Shown here: positions 17,615-26,726 of the stretch, piece after piece
How the letters are laid out: the number at the start of each line of letters is the position of its first letter
Position numbering within the stretch: position 1 is the stretch's first letter
NCBI RefSeq assembly: GCF_004375085.3
Contig: NZ_SNAQ03000024.1
Span: forward strand, 31,602-95,601
Length of the DNA: 64,000 nucleotides
From: Lewinella sp. W8
Lineage (GTDB): Bacteria > Bacteroidota > Bacteroidia > Chitinophagales > Saprospiraceae
Direction: 5' to 3'
The notes under the pieces: model-generated
Told to the model about the DNA's origin: nothing
Seen by the model: only the letters and a program-made list of their open reading frames with translations
The model's database searches: none
Translations under genes and position numbers: made by a program

Positions 17615-19300
17615 TCAGTCGGTGGTTTTGGGTTCCGTGAAGATTCTTTGCTCGCGCCGCATGAAGTTTGCCCACACCGCAACGCTGATCCAGAGGATTA
17701 GCGCTCCCGCCCAAACGCCCAATCCGTAGGGTAACATCCGTAGTCCGTAGTGGGCGAAGCCTAAAATGGTGGCGGATACGGAAACGACCAGAAAGGGACC
17801 GAAGGTTTCAAACCCTCCGGCCTGCTTATTCTGCGAAAACGGCAGATGCTTATCGAGGTAATGAAAAATAAAGGTAAACAACAAATTAGCGCCGATGGCC
17901 AGGATGATGTCGGGGATATATTCTAGTCCGCCCACGATCAGTACCAGAACCGCAACGATGACCATGGTGGGGATAAAAAACATCCCCAGAACGGCCAGTA
18001 GGTGGCCGTAGGCAAAGGCCCCCGTTTCCTTATTGGCGGTGGCTATAAAAATCCAACTGGCCCGGTAATACTCACTGATTTTGGCCTGCCCCAGGGGGGT
18101 GATGATGACAATTGCCGTGAGATAGAGGGTCATCAGGATCTGGTTGGTGCTAAACACCAGTCCGTTGGGGTTGCTGCCGAAACTATCCCGGAAGAAAATG
18201 ATCCCCAGGAGAATGGGGAGAAAGACCATCGACGGATAGGTCTTTTGCTTGAAGGACATATCCCGAAGCATCACCCGCCAGGTAAAGCGGAAGGTAGTTC
18301 GTTCTACGCCCCGCCGGGTGAACCACCGGGAAATCGCTTCCCGGTACCAGGGGTTGTTCTCGTCGCTTACCGCACTACCCTGGCCCTTTGCGGCGTCTGC
18401 TTCGCCGGAGCCCGCCATGCGCAATTCGAGGAGCTTCTCGCCGTAGTTGGAACTCTGCCGGACGTAAAACCAGGCACCTGCACTTGCTGCAAAAATGGCC
18501 AAACCGGCCTGAGCCCAACTCAAAGTTGTGGCACCTCCTTCCACCAGAATGCTCCACCAACCGCCCAACCAGAAGCCGGGGAAGAGAAAGCCACTCCACT
18601 CACCACTAACCCTGAAGTTTTCAATACCCTCAAAGGAATCCATAAACTGAGGGAGTTGGTAGAGGATGAAGAACAGGCCCGTGGCCAGCATCTGGAAGTA
18701 GCCGATGATTTTCTTCAGTTTCTGTGCCGGTACGCGTCGCAGGAGAATGAGGTAGAAGACCAGGGTGCCCGTCATGGTAATCACGACGGTTACCACCGCC
18801 AGAAAACAGAATACCAGCAATGGCCACGGGCCTACCCAAATCGCGAGATAAATACCCACCGGCACGGCAAAGCAAAGGGCAAACTTGGCGGTAAAAACCC
18901 CAATGTGGAGGATGCGGGAAAGGCTCAGGGTCACGTCGGTAATGGGACGGCTGAGCAGTACGTAGAGATCGCGGGCGTCGAAGAGGGTTTCGCTGAGCTC
19001 GGTGATGAGCAGCAAACCGATGTAGATCACCCAGAAGGAAAACACCAGACTGACCGCCGTTGCGTGGTGGTCCAATTTGACGAAGAACAGGATGGTGAAC
19101 GCGCCGAAGAGCGTCATGAAGAAAAAGACCAGTTTCTCCATTCCGGATTTCGGCTTCTGCTGTTGCCCCATGACGTAGCCGCCCCGGTCGTCCATCTTCA
19201 GTTTGGTGGCCAGAATGAGTCGGAGGGCTTTGGGATCAGCGCCAAAGGCTTGCCAGAGTGGGTTGGCCAGTCCCACCAGCCAGATCATCAACTTATTCAT
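17615..19300 (-). CDS. ABC exporter permease
   Basis: A 561-residue polytopic protein with roughly a dozen hydrophobic spans (for example LVFFFMTLFGAFTILFF, LALCFAVPVGIYLAIWV, MVFLPILLGIIFF and the C-terminal cluster). It has the layout of putative ABC exporter permeases of the ABC-2 group, with a large loop near residues 300-370 containing the conserved NPWYREAISRWFTRRGVERTTF segment. Its ATG at 19300 overlaps the stop of the ATPase gene (19293), a tight translational coupling. The exported substrate is unknown. Confidence 0.85.
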   Translation of the reverse strand: MNKLMIWLVGLANPLWQAFGADPKALRLILATKLKMDDRGGYVMGQQQKPKSGMEKLVFFFMTLFGAFTILFFVKLDHHATAVSLVFSFWVIYIGLLLITELSETLFDARDLYVLLSRPITDVTLSLSRILHIGVFTAKFALCFAVPVGIYLAIWVGPWPLLVFCFLAVVTVVITMTGTLVFYLILLRRVPAQKLKKIIGYFQMLATGLFFILYQLPQFMDSFEGIENFRVSGEWSGFLFPGFWLGGWWSILVEGGATTLSWAQAGLAIFAASAGAWFYVRQSSNYGEKLLELRMAGSGEADAAKGQGSAVSDENNPWYREAISRWFTRRGVERTTFRFTWRVMLRDMSFKQKTYPSMVFLPILLGIIFFRDSFGSNPNGLVFSTNQILMTLYLTAIVIITPLGQAKISEYYRASWIFIATANKETGAFAYGHLLAVLGMFFIPTMVIVAVLVLIVGGLEYIPDIILAIGANLLFTFIFHYLDKHLPFSQNKQAGGFETFGPFLVVSVSATILGFAHYGLRMLPYGLGVWAGALILWISVAVWANFMRREQRIFTEPKTTD

Positions 19301-20060
19301 CGGCGGTAAAATCAAAGTCGCCCAGGGCCTCGGAAGTAGCGCCGGTCAGGGTAGCGAAAAGGTTTTCGAGGCTTCCCGACCGGGCCTGCCGGTTGATTTC
19401 CTCAAAGGTGCCGTTGGCGGCGATCTTACCGTTATTGAGCAGGATGATCCGGTCGCTGATTTTTTCCACGACTTCCATAATGTGGGAGCTGTAAAAAATG
19501 GTTTTACCGCGTTCGGTGAGTCGCTGAAGCAGTTCTTTGACCCGGATCACGCTGTTGGCGTCCAGCCCCGCCAGCGGTTCATCCAGAAAGATGAGGTCGG
19601 GATCGTGCAGCAGTCCGCTGATCAGCAAAACCTTTTGCTTCATCCCCTTGGAGAAGGTGTCGATCCGTTGGTCCTTAGCGTAGCTTAACTGGAGGTATTC
19701 TTCCAGTCGTTTGGCGCGTTTCCGGGTGGTTTCCCATTCGAGGTCCTGCAGCCCGCCAACGAGCTCGTAAAACTCCAGTGGTGTGAGGACCTCATAAATT
19801 TCGGCGGCTTCGGGGATGTAGCCAATCCGCTTTTTCACCTCCAGCGGCTCTTCCTTGACGTTATACCCCATCACGGTGACCTCGCCCCTGAACTGCCGGT
19901 CAAGTCCCGCCAAAATTCTGATGGTGGTGGATTTACCGGCCCCGTTGGGGCCGATGTAGCCGATGATCTGGCCGGCGGCAATTTCCAGATCGATGCCGTG
20001 AAGTACCTTCTTATTGAAGAAGGCTTTGTGCAGGTTTTTGATGCTGATGATCGAAGACAT
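19293..20060 (-). CDS. ABC transporter ATP-binding protein
   Basis: A 255-residue ATPase with Walker A GPNGAGKST (residues 37-45), Q-loop area KKRIGYIPEAAEIYE, signature FSKGMKQ (LSGGQ-like variant typical of ABC-2 exporters) and Walker B LIFLDEPLAGLD, followed by SSHIMEVVEKI (H-loop). It ends in a C-terminal extension. It is the first gene of an ATPase-permease-GNAT transcript and probably drives export through the partner at 17615-19300. A TACCTTTC element (20090-20083) 23 nt upstream of the ATG is a weak promoter candidate. Confidence 0.93.
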   Translation of the reverse strand: MSSIISIKNLHKAFFNKKVLHGIDLEIAAGQIIGYIGPNGAGKSTTIRILAGLDRQFRGEVTVMGYNVKEEPLEVKKRIGYIPEAAEIYEVLTPLEFYELVGGLQDLEWETTRKRAKRLEEYLQLSYAKDQRIDTFSKGMKQKVLLISGLLHDPDLIFLDEPLAGLDANSVIRVKELLQRLTERGKTIFYSSHIMEVVEKISDRIILLNNGKIAANGTFEEINRQARSGSLENLFATLTGATSEALGDFDFTADE

Positions 20061-20166
20061 GGAGGGGATTTAAGTGGAGACGGAAAGGTAATTTTTCTCC
20101 GAATAAAGGTCGATAATTTTTCGACCCGGGTTTGCCCCCGGTAGATCAAGGTGTTTTTCCCTATTC

Positions 20167-20334
20167 CTATTCCTCCTGGGCATTTGCCGTGGGATGCGTT
20201 GCAGAAGCGCCGACTCTTTTCCGAACCCAATCGGCCAGATAGGCCAGGGCCAAGAAACCAGCGGCCAAAAGCAGCAAAATCAGCAGGTCGCTGACCTTCA
20301 GGGCCATGCGGGAGAGTAACGGAGGATCAATCAT
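20167..20334 (-). CDS. 55-residue single-pass membrane protein overlapping the GH3 gene
   Basis: A small ORF of 55 codons whose ATG (20334-20332) overlaps the TGA of the GH3-family gene (20333-20331), giving the ATGA arrangement typical of translational coupling. It encodes a cytoplasmic N-terminus, one strongly hydrophobic span (about residues 16-36, VSDLLILLLLAAGFLALAYLA) and a basic/hydrophilic tail (DWVRKRVGASATHPTANAQEE). The spacing and hydrophobic pattern support a real gene. No family recognised; it may anchor or partner the GH3 enzyme. Confidence 0.5.
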   Translation of the reverse strand: MIDPPLLSRMALKVSDLLILLLLAAGFLALAYLADWVRKRVGASATHPTANAQEE

Positions 20335-21845
20335 ATTCTTTGCAGGATGTCTTCGAGATAGCGACGGTGGTTGGCCAGTCGGGGCACTTTATGTTGCCCA
20401 CCAAGCTTCCCGGCTTCCTTAAGCCAACGGCGAAAGAATCCTTCGGGGGCTACCGTCAGGTTGTGTCTCAGTATGGCGTAATCGTTACTGCGCTTGGCGG
20501 CATAATTGTAGTTCCGGTTGATGAGTGCCTGATCGAGGGCCCGGTTGAAGGCCTCCAGGTCTTCGGGCTCCCGTTCAAATTCAATGACCCAATGGTGCTG
20601 TCCCGCTTCCCGAAGCTGGATGTACACCGGCGCTACCGTGTATTCCCGGACGACGCTACCGGTTTTTTGGCAGGCTTCCAGCAGCGCGGCTTCCGCTTCC
20701 GAGCGGAGGAGGTCCTCACCGAAGGCGTTGATGAATTCCTGCGTCCGACCCAATATTTTAATCCGATAGGGATCCGTTTCGGTAAATTCGATCAGGTCGC
20801 CCATGGGGTAGCGATACAGTCCGGCAACCGTGGTGATGAGCATGACGTATACCGTGCCCTGCCGTACTTCGCTCAGGGGAATGGCTTCCATGTTACCACG
20901 CTGGAAGTCTTCCCAGGCGATGAATTCGTAGTAGGTACCGTTGGAGAGCAGGAGCAGCATGGTCCGCAGGTCATCCCGGTCCTGGACCCCGAAGAAGCCC
21001 TCAGTGGCGTTGTATATTTCCTGGAATATGAAGTTGTCACTGGGGAAGAGTTCCCGGAACTGTTCGCGGTAAGGTTCGAAGTTGACCCCCCCGTGTTTGA
21101 AGACCCTGGCGCCCGGCCAAACGTCCAGCATATTCTTTCCACCGTGGATTTCGAGAATTCTGCGGTAGAGCGGCAGGTTCCAGGTAGGTACGCCACCAAG
21201 GACGGTTATACCCGGTTCCCGGGCGGCTAGCTGGGCGATCCGTTCAATCTTGCTTTCGTAATCCACCGCCGTAGCCAGGTCTACATCCGGGATATAAAAC
21301 GGACGCATGATGCGGGGGATAGACTGGATGATGATGGCGCTGATGTCTCCCTGGGGAAGTTGGGCGGTGGGATGCAGTCCCTTTTTTGCTCCGCCGATGA
21401 GGAGGTTTTTTGCGCTGAAGACCTGGATGTCTTCATCCTTATTGTAGAGACAGGCCAGACTTAGCCAACTGCCGTGCAAATGGATGTCGCTGATGGCCGT
21501 TTGGGTCAGGGGGAGGTACTTGGTTGCCCCCGTGGTGCCACTGGTGGTGGCGATCCACCTTGGATCTTCATCCGTCAGTACCCGCCCCTGTCCTTCCAGG
21601 ACTTTATTGATGTAGGGACGATGATCCTCGTAGCTGCGGACGGGGATTTTACGGGAGAAGGCCTCCGGATCTTTGATCAACCCATAGAAGTCATGTTCCC
21701 GACCGAAAACCGTACTGCGATTGGTCCGGAGAATGTTGAGCAATACTTCCCGCTGTATGCCCAAGGGGTCTTCGTAATGCCTTTCCAACTCCCTTCGGTA
21801 ACGGCCGATGTAGGAGCGAAAAAGTGAATTGACGACTTTAAGCAT
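20331..21845 (-). CDS. GH3 auxin-responsive-promoter family acyl-adenylating enzyme
   Basis: A 504-residue GH3-family protein (ANL-superfamily relative). The ATP-binding loop is TTSGTTGATKYLPLT, near residue 94; later conserved blocks include LLIGGAKKGLHP, FQEIYNATEGFFGVQD and YRYPMGDLIEFTETDPYRIKILGRTQEFINAFGEDLL, the GH3 C-terminal nucleotide-binding region with the hinge. Plant GH3 enzymes conjugate amino acids to hormones; bacterial homologues are acyl-acid ligases of unknown substrate. Start chosen at ATG 21845 (MLKVVNSLF), which matches the usual N-terminal helix; an upstream in-frame codon at 21878 is less likely. A 55-residue membrane ORF overlaps its stop. Confidence 0.9.
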   Translation of the reverse strand: MLKVVNSLFRSYIGRYRRELERHYEDPLGIQREVLLNILRTNRSTVFGREHDFYGLIKDPEAFSRKIPVRSYEDHRPYINKVLEGQGRVLTDEDPRWIATTSGTTGATKYLPLTQTAISDIHLHGSWLSLACLYNKDEDIQVFSAKNLLIGGAKKGLHPTAQLPQGDISAIIIQSIPRIMRPFYIPDVDLATAVDYESKIERIAQLAAREPGITVLGGVPTWNLPLYRRILEIHGGKNMLDVWPGARVFKHGGVNFEPYREQFRELFPSDNFIFQEIYNATEGFFGVQDRDDLRTMLLLLSNGTYYEFIAWEDFQRGNMEAIPLSEVRQGTVYVMLITTVAGLYRYPMGDLIEFTETDPYRIKILGRTQEFINAFGEDLLRSEAEAALLEACQKTGSVVREYTVAPVYIQLREAGQHHWVIEFEREPEDLEAFNRALDQALINRNYNYAAKRSNDYAILRHNLTVAPEGFFRRWLKEAGKLGGQHKVPRLANHRRYLEDILQRI

Positions 21846-21945
21846 GTAGATAGGTTTTCGGTTGGACAGCTTAATCACTAAGCATCCGACAACACTAAAA
21901 CCCCAAAATAAATAAGAAGGTTGGCAATCCGAAACCGATGGGACC

Positions 21946-22485
21946 TCAGGTCTTCACCTCGCAGCAAGAGGCCAGCAGGTCCACGTACTCTGGTCGTTCA
22001 CCGGCCAGTTTGTGGACAAACTGATTGCGGACCATGCCGTTAAGGATCACGAATACGCCCGGCATCTGAAAACCGTCGCCCAGTTCTTTCCCGATTCCGT
22101 GACCATCAATGACGCCAGCCTGGAAACCGCGAATCCAGGAATGAAGACCAAAGAGTTGTCTTGCGGTCCCCTTCGTCAGGCCAAAACCCTGGTAGAAACG
22201 GCAGGGAGGATCCGCCACGTGGGCCACCCCCCGCAAATCGTATTTGGCAAAATATTTTTCGGCAATCTCCGGCGTAGACATGTGCACCAGAACGAGTTCT
22301 CCGCCGAGCTTATCGATCTCGTGTTTACGGCGGGATAGATCACTCAAAGCTTCCCGGCAAAAGGTACAGCCGAAATGACGGAGAAAAACCAGCAGTACCG
22401 GACGCTTCTTGCTAATGGCTTCGATCAGGCGTCCATCGTGAGTGCGCATTTGGTGGAGCGCGTCGGCGTAGTTAGGAGATGGCAT
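21946..22485 (-). CDS. Peroxiredoxin-like (PRXL2/SelL-type) thioredoxin-fold protein
   Basis: A 179-residue thioredoxin-fold protein. RPVLLVFLRHFGCTFCREALSDL carries a C-x-x-C site in the peroxiredoxin-like-2/AhpC-TSA family context, followed by ELVLVHMSTPEIAEKYFAKYDL and a proline-containing DGFQMPGVFVILNGMV (cis-Pro region). Members reduce peroxides or act as thiol oxidoreductases in the cytoplasm. There is no signal peptide. Start chosen at the ATG (22485) two codons inside the frame, since the upstream alternative is a TTG. No operon partner is evident. Confidence 0.82.
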   Translation of the reverse strand: MPSPNYADALHQMRTHDGRLIEAISKKRPVLLVFLRHFGCTFCREALSDLSRRKHEIDKLGGELVLVHMSTPEIAEKYFAKYDLRGVAHVADPPCRFYQGFGLTKGTARQLFGLHSWIRGFQAGVIDGHGIGKELGDGFQMPGVFVILNGMVRNQFVHKLAGERPEYVDLLASCCEVKT

Positions 22486-22642
22486 AAGCAAGCGTTTGGT
22501 AAAGGTCAGAGCCCCAGGTTCTCAGAAGATAAATTGTATTGAGGACAACAAGTTTACCAAGTAGTTCGAAAATGAGTAACGATTGTTTTCGGCTTGAATT
22601 CGTACTTGTCGGAGGCCAGACCATATTCGCCTGAACGAAGGG

Positions 22643-23443
22643 TCAGGCACGACCGATTTCTTCGAGTAGTTCCCGCTTCTGTTCGAGGGCCGTAAGGATT
22701 TCGGGAATCCTGGCTTTCGTGGCGGTATAGCCCAGATCGTGGAGTTCCTGCAGGCGGGCCAGATTGAAGATATTGTAATCATTGATCCGGGGAGCCTCCA
22801 CCACGATGTCGCAAAGCTCAGCGGAGGGAACGGTATTGGCCATGATGGATAAGTCGAAACACCGCCAGACAATGTTAATGACCGAGCCCACGTCAGCCGG
22901 GGGTAAGTGATCGTAGGGCATGAGGTTGCTGCCGATGATGAAGTCGGCTTCATTGATCAATGGACTTACCGGCATATTTTTAATCACCCCACCATCTACG
23001 TAGTGGACACCATTAATAATGACCGGCTTGAACACAAAGGGAATTGAACAGCTGGCGGCAAGGATATCGTGTAGAGGGCCTTCGTGGTGCAGCTCCAGCT
23101 GCCCGGTACTCAGATTGGTGATTCCGATGTGCAGCGGGTAGCGCAAATCCTTGAAGTCGTTATTCGGATGAAAAACCGCCAGCCTTTCCTTAAGGTAGTC
23201 TAGCTTCGTCAGCCCCGTGGTCGGAAAGCCCACCTTGATCAACTTCACCAGGGAGGAACGAAGCACCTGGGTCATCATTTCGTCCGGACTTAAACCCAGG
23301 CAATACATCGAAGCCACGATGGCCCCGGCACTGACGCCCACCAGACGATCAGGTACGATATTGGCCTCCAGCAAAGCCCGGATCAACCCGATGTGGGCTG
23401 CTCCCCTAACCCCCCCGCCAGAGAGGGTTAACCCTATTTTCAT
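22643..23443 (-). CDS. Patatin-like phospholipase (RssA/YchK-type)
   Basis: A 266-residue single-domain patatin. It starts MKIGLTLSGGGVRGAAHIG, giving the oxyanion-hole G-G-G-x-R-G motif, followed by the nucleophile GVSAG (G-x-S-x-G) about 25 residues later and the catalytic Asp in VHYVDGGVIKNMPVSPL. These are the complete serine-Asp dyad and features of bacterial RssA-like phospholipases, which cleave acyl chains from phospholipids. Start moved to ATG 23443 because that gives the conserved N-terminus; the frame extends to a GTG at 23464. It is divergent from the blaI operon across a 264-bp intergenic. Confidence 0.92.
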   Translation of the reverse strand: MKIGLTLSGGGVRGAAHIGLIRALLEANIVPDRLVGVSAGAIVASMYCLGLSPDEMMTQVLRSSLVKLIKVGFPTTGLTKLDYLKERLAVFHPNNDFKDLRYPLHIGITNLSTGQLELHHEGPLHDILAASCSIPFVFKPVIINGVHYVDGGVIKNMPVSPLINEADFIIGSNLMPYDHLPPADVGSVINIVWRCFDLSIMANTVPSAELCDIVVEAPRINDYNIFNLARLQELHDLGYTATKARIPEILTALEQKRELLEEIGRA

Positions 23444-23629
23444 CGTTTCATGGTCTTGACTCACGGAAAAAAGACAGCCAAGTGGTCCGGAAAGTTGACC
23501 GACCCATTGCAGCAGCCTATTTACCGCTAACTTCCGAAGGGCTACCGTGAATCCCAGCGAGAGCAGTAGGCGAATATAAGGTAAACACGCCTGCCCCCTA
23601 CCCTGGTCAGCAGCAGTAAAACATTCTAT

Positions 23630-23700
23630 TACGAAATTTATCGTACGTTAACTTGCGTATATACGAAATCCCCCGTACTTTAGCTACGAAAACAATCGTA
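23630..23700 (+). promoter_or_regulatory. Three 16-bp operator palindromes with promoter for the blaI operon
   Basis: Three copies of TACGA-N6-TCGTA occur just before blaI: 23630-23645 (perfect), 23662-23677 (right half CCGTA, one mismatch) and 23685-23700 (perfect). The same arm and the same 6-bp spacer argue for repeated binding sites of a dimeric winged-helix repressor, as expected for BlaI autoregulation. Overlapping them is a promoter, TTG (23653-23655), a 20-bp spacer and TACTTTAG (23676-23683), one base from TAnnTTTG. Operator 2 covers the spacer and operator 3 the start of transcription, so binding would block initiation. Confidence 0.75.
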
Positions 23701-23707
23701 TCAAGCC

Positions 23708-24088
23708 ATGTCAGTTGACAAAAATCAGCCTACCGCCGCCGAACTTGCCATTCTGCAAGTACTCTGGGAAGCCCACCCCCGCAGCGTCCGGGAGGTCCAT
23801 CAAATCCTGTCGGAGAAGAAGCAGGTAGTGTACACCACTATCCTTAAGACGATGCAGCTCATGCACCAGAATGGTCTGCTTAGTCGGGAGAGTGCCGGGA
23901 GAAAGCATCTGTATTCCCCGGCAGTTGAACGAGAAGCGGTGCAGGATAAACTGCTTGATCGCTTTTTGACGCGCACCTTCGGGGGATCTACCAAGTCCAT
24001 GGTAATGCGTGCGCTGGGTAACCATCGGGCCACCCCGGAGGAGATTCAGGAGTTGAAGGATTTCATCAATAACATCGACGAAGAATAG
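23708..24088 (+). CDS. blaI: BlaI/MecI-family transcriptional repressor
   Basis: A 126-residue winged-helix protein of the BlaI/MecI/CopY family: PTAAELAILQVLWEAHPRSVREVHQIL, then KKQVVYTTILKTMQLMHQNGLLSR (recognition helix in YTTILKTM) and a C-terminal dimerisation region with EREAVQDKLLDRFL. The family represses its own operon and responds to proteolysis triggered by a BlaR1-type sensor. Here the very next gene encodes an M56 protease sensor, and three matching palindromes lie upstream, completing a typical signalling unit. The stop codon overlaps the GTG of the next gene. Confidence 0.95.
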   Translation: MSVDKNQPTAAELAILQVLWEAHPRSVREVHQILSEKKQVVYTTILKTMQLMHQNGLLSRESAGRKHLYSPAVEREAVQDKLLDRFLTRTFGGSTKSMVMRALGNHRATPEEIQELKDFINNIDEE

Positions 24089-26691
24089 TGGCCGTCATGA
24101 TTGAAAAATTTCTTTCTCCGGAATTGGTCGATGCCCTGGGATGGACGCTGCTACACTCGCTCTGGCAGGGAGCCGGATACGCTCTGATCCTGGGGGTATT
24201 GCTAGTCCTGATGCGCAAGTACAGTCCGCAAGCCCGGCACTTTATGGCGGCGGGCTTGCTTGGGGCCTTTGTTCTGACGGCTGTGTTCACCTTTGGTCGA
24301 CTTTACCTTCAGCCCGAATACTCGCGTCCGGAAATAGCGAGCCCGGCGGCCGATGTCTCTACCACTGTGCATCCACCTGATTACGACGCGGGGAGTCCCC
24401 TACCCTCACCAGTAGAAATGGTGGAAGACACCGAGGCTCGGGCTACCGTTACCGCCATGAGTTTTGCGGATCGGGCTGAGGCCTACTTTGATCGCCATCT
24501 TCCCCTGATCGTGACCATCTGGTTAATGGGAATCCTGATTTTACTCCTGCGGTTCCTGGGGCAGTTGGCTTACCTCCAACGGCTAAAATCGTACGGGACC
24601 CGGTTGCTGCCGCCCGACTGGGAAGAAAGGATTCGTGAGTTGGAAGAACGACTCAACGTCAGTCGAAAGGTGACTTATCTACTGAGTTATCGCTCTTCCT
24701 CCCCCTTTACCGTAGGCTGGCTGCGTCCGTTCGTCATCCTGCCGGAGAAGCTTTTCTCTTCCCTTACCGATAGCCAGATTTACAATATTCTCGCCCATGA
24801 GCTGGCGCATATTTCGCGCAACGATTACCTCATCAATTTACTACAGCAACTGGCCACCATCGTCTTTTTCTATCACCCGGGCGCCTGGTGGATGAGTTCC
24901 CGCATTGCCGAGGAACGGGAACACTGCTGTGATGACCTGGCAATTGACATAACCGGCAAACGCAAGAGCTACGCCGAAACCTTAATTCACCTCCAAACCA
25001 TGAACATGAAAACGTATAATTTAAGCCTACCCTACGCAGGCAACGCCGGTGGATTCCGCGGTCGTATCTACCGCCTTTTTGCCACCGGTTTTTCCGGTGC
25101 CTCCTTCCGGGAGGGGGTACTGACTACCGGTGTCCTCTTCGTCTGTTTAGCTCTGGGGCTTACCCTGACCCAACTGTCCAACAACCCGACCACGGAATTA
25201 CTCCCCGACGCTCCCGTGAATAGTGAGGAAATTCCGGATTTCTTTCCCACCATTGTGGACACCAACGACCCGGAACTGAAGGCCCTCATCGAAGCCATCA
25301 TTGCGGGCAAGCGGGAAAAAGTATCCGAATTAATCAAAAACGAGGACCTCCTGGAAGCGGAAGACCGCAACGGCTTCACTCCCCTGATGTGGGCTGCCTG
25401 GGGGGACCAGGTAGAGATTGCGCAAGACTTACTCAAAGCCGGAGCGGACGTCAACCACACCAATAAATATGGTTGGACGGCCCTCATTGAGGCCGCCGAC
25501 GAGGATGCGGTGAATACCCTAAAGTTACTCCTTGATGCCGGTGCCTATATCAATAGTCGCAGCGACCAGTGGAATAAGTCTGCCTTATCCATGGCTGCTT
25601 CGGAAAATCATCGGGAAATATTTGATATCCTGGTGGAGGCCGGAGCCCGACTGGAAGGGTCTTCTGCCCTGCACGTAGCCGCCGAAGAAGGAAATCTGGA
25701 TATCCTGATGCACATGGTTGAAAATCTGGGAGCCGACATCAACGAAAGGGACGAGCGGGGCCGCACACCGATTTCTTACGCCGCCGAGGAAGATGAAGAC
25801 GGCATTGTAATTTACCTGATGAAGGCGGGAGCGGATCTGAGTATTGCCGATGACCGGGGCAAAATGCCCATTGATTACGCCGTGGAAGAAGATGCATCCA
25901 CCATCATTTCCGTTTTCACCAAAGATCGTTCCGCCGAACTCCCGCCCCTGCGGGAAGACATGCTCTTTGAGGCGAGCAAAAACGGAAATGTGGATTTATT
26001 GGTCCAGCTGATTGACGAAGGTTTCAACGTAAACACCCTCAACCAATACCAGCGCACCCCACTGATGGAAGCCGTAAGGGAAAGCGAGGTAGCAGCCGCG
26101 AGTCTATTACTGGAATCCGGAGCGAAGGTTAACCTTCAGGATGAAAACAATCACACGGCGATGACGATGGCCGTGCGGGAAGGCGATCCGGCAATGATGC
26201 GGATGCTGATTGACGCGGGAGCTGACCTCAAGCACACGACCAGCATCAAACACGTGGCCATCAACACCGTTGACAAAAAGGCTTCGCAGGCACAAATGGT
26301 GGTGCACGAAAACGCCGGACTGCTCTTCCTGGCTGTGAACGAAGAGGAGGATAAGTCCATAACGTTGCTGATCGACGAGAGCGCAGACCCCAATGTGGGC
26401 CACCGGGTAAAAATATACGACGTTACCCGCGACCTGACGAATAACGACGGGTCGGTAGACCTGGATCAGCTGGATGGACTGCTGCAGGAAGACGCACCCC
26501 ACATGCAACTGAAGACGACCATCGAAGGCTGGACACCCCTCATGCAGGCCGCCCGTTCCGGGGAAGATGAATTGGTCGAACTATTACTCCAAAAGGGAGC
26601 CAACCCCGGGCAAAAGAATAGCCTTGGAGAAACAGCCAGTGAGGTGGCCAAATCTGCCGGGCATATTGCCCTGGCTAAGGTGCTGAAATAA
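24088..26691 (+). CDS. M56 (BlaR1-type) membrane metalloprotease fused to ankyrin repeats
   Basis: An 867-residue fusion. Residues about 1-340 are an M56/BlaR1 sensor protease: membrane spans near residues 14-40, 50-70 and 145-165, the zinc motif HELAH at 237-241 (NILAHELAHISRND) and the downstream ligand-containing EEREHCCDDLA. Residues about 340-365 form a further span, and 395-867 are ankyrin repeats (FTPLMWAAWGDQVEIAQDLLKAGADVN, RTPLMEAVRESEVAAASLLLESGAKVN and many more, at least 10 units). This is not the usual penicillin-binding sensor domain, so the signal sensed is presumably protein-based. Its GTG at 24088 overlaps blaI's stop; an ATG at 24097 is an alternative start. A terminator follows. 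Confidence 0.93.
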   Translation: MAVMIEKFLSPELVDALGWTLLHSLWQGAGYALILGVLLVLMRKYSPQARHFMAAGLLGAFVLTAVFTFGRLYLQPEYSRPEIASPAADVSTTVHPPDYDAGSPLPSPVEMVEDTEARATVTAMSFADRAEAYFDRHLPLIVTIWLMGILILLLRFLGQLAYLQRLKSYGTRLLPPDWEERIRELEERLNVSRKVTYLLSYRSSSPFTVGWLRPFVILPEKLFSSLTDSQIYNILAHELAHISRNDYLINLLQQLATIVFFYHPGAWWMSSRIAEEREHCCDDLAIDITGKRKSYAETLIHLQTMNMKTYNLSLPYAGNAGGFRGRIYRLFATGFSGASFREGVLTTGVLFVCLALGLTLTQLSNNPTTELLPDAPVNSEEIPDFFPTIVDTNDPELKALIEAIIAGKREKVSELIKNEDLLEAEDRNGFTPLMWAAWGDQVEIAQDLLKAGADVNHTNKYGWTALIEAADEDAVNTLKLLLDAGAYINSRSDQWNKSALSMAASENHREIFDILVEAGARLEGSSALHVAAEEGNLDILMHMVENLGADINERDERGRTPISYAAEEDEDGIVIYLMKAGADLSIADDRGKMPIDYAVEEDASTIISVFTKDRSAELPPLREDMLFEASKNGNVDLLVQLIDEGFNVNTLNQYQRTPLMEAVRESEVAAASLLLESGAKVNLQDENNHTAMTMAVREGDPAMMRMLIDAGADLKHTTSIKHVAINTVDKKASQAQMVVHENAGLLFLAVNEEEDKSITLLIDESADPNVGHRVKIYDVTRDLTNNDGSVDLDQLDGLLQEDAPHMQLKTTIEGWTPLMQAARSGEDELVELLLQKGANPGQKNSLGETASEVAKSAGHIALAKVLK

Positions 26692-26694
26692 AAA

Positions 26695-26726
26695 AAACGC
26701 CGCTGTCCAAAATGGCAGCGGCGTTT
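26695..26726 (+). terminator. Intrinsic terminator after the M56-ankyrin gene
   Basis: An 11-bp perfect stem AAACGCCGCTG (26695-26705) / CAGCGGCGTTT (26716-26726) with a 10-nt loop, directly after the stop codon at 26691, followed by TCTTACTAAAAT. It ends the blaI operon. Confidence 0.85.

Noticed and set aside
18002..19309. A 435-codon plus-strand ORF opposite the ABC permease
   Set aside because: Antisense of a polytopic protein, giving a repetitive Gly/Glu/His-rich translation with no motif.
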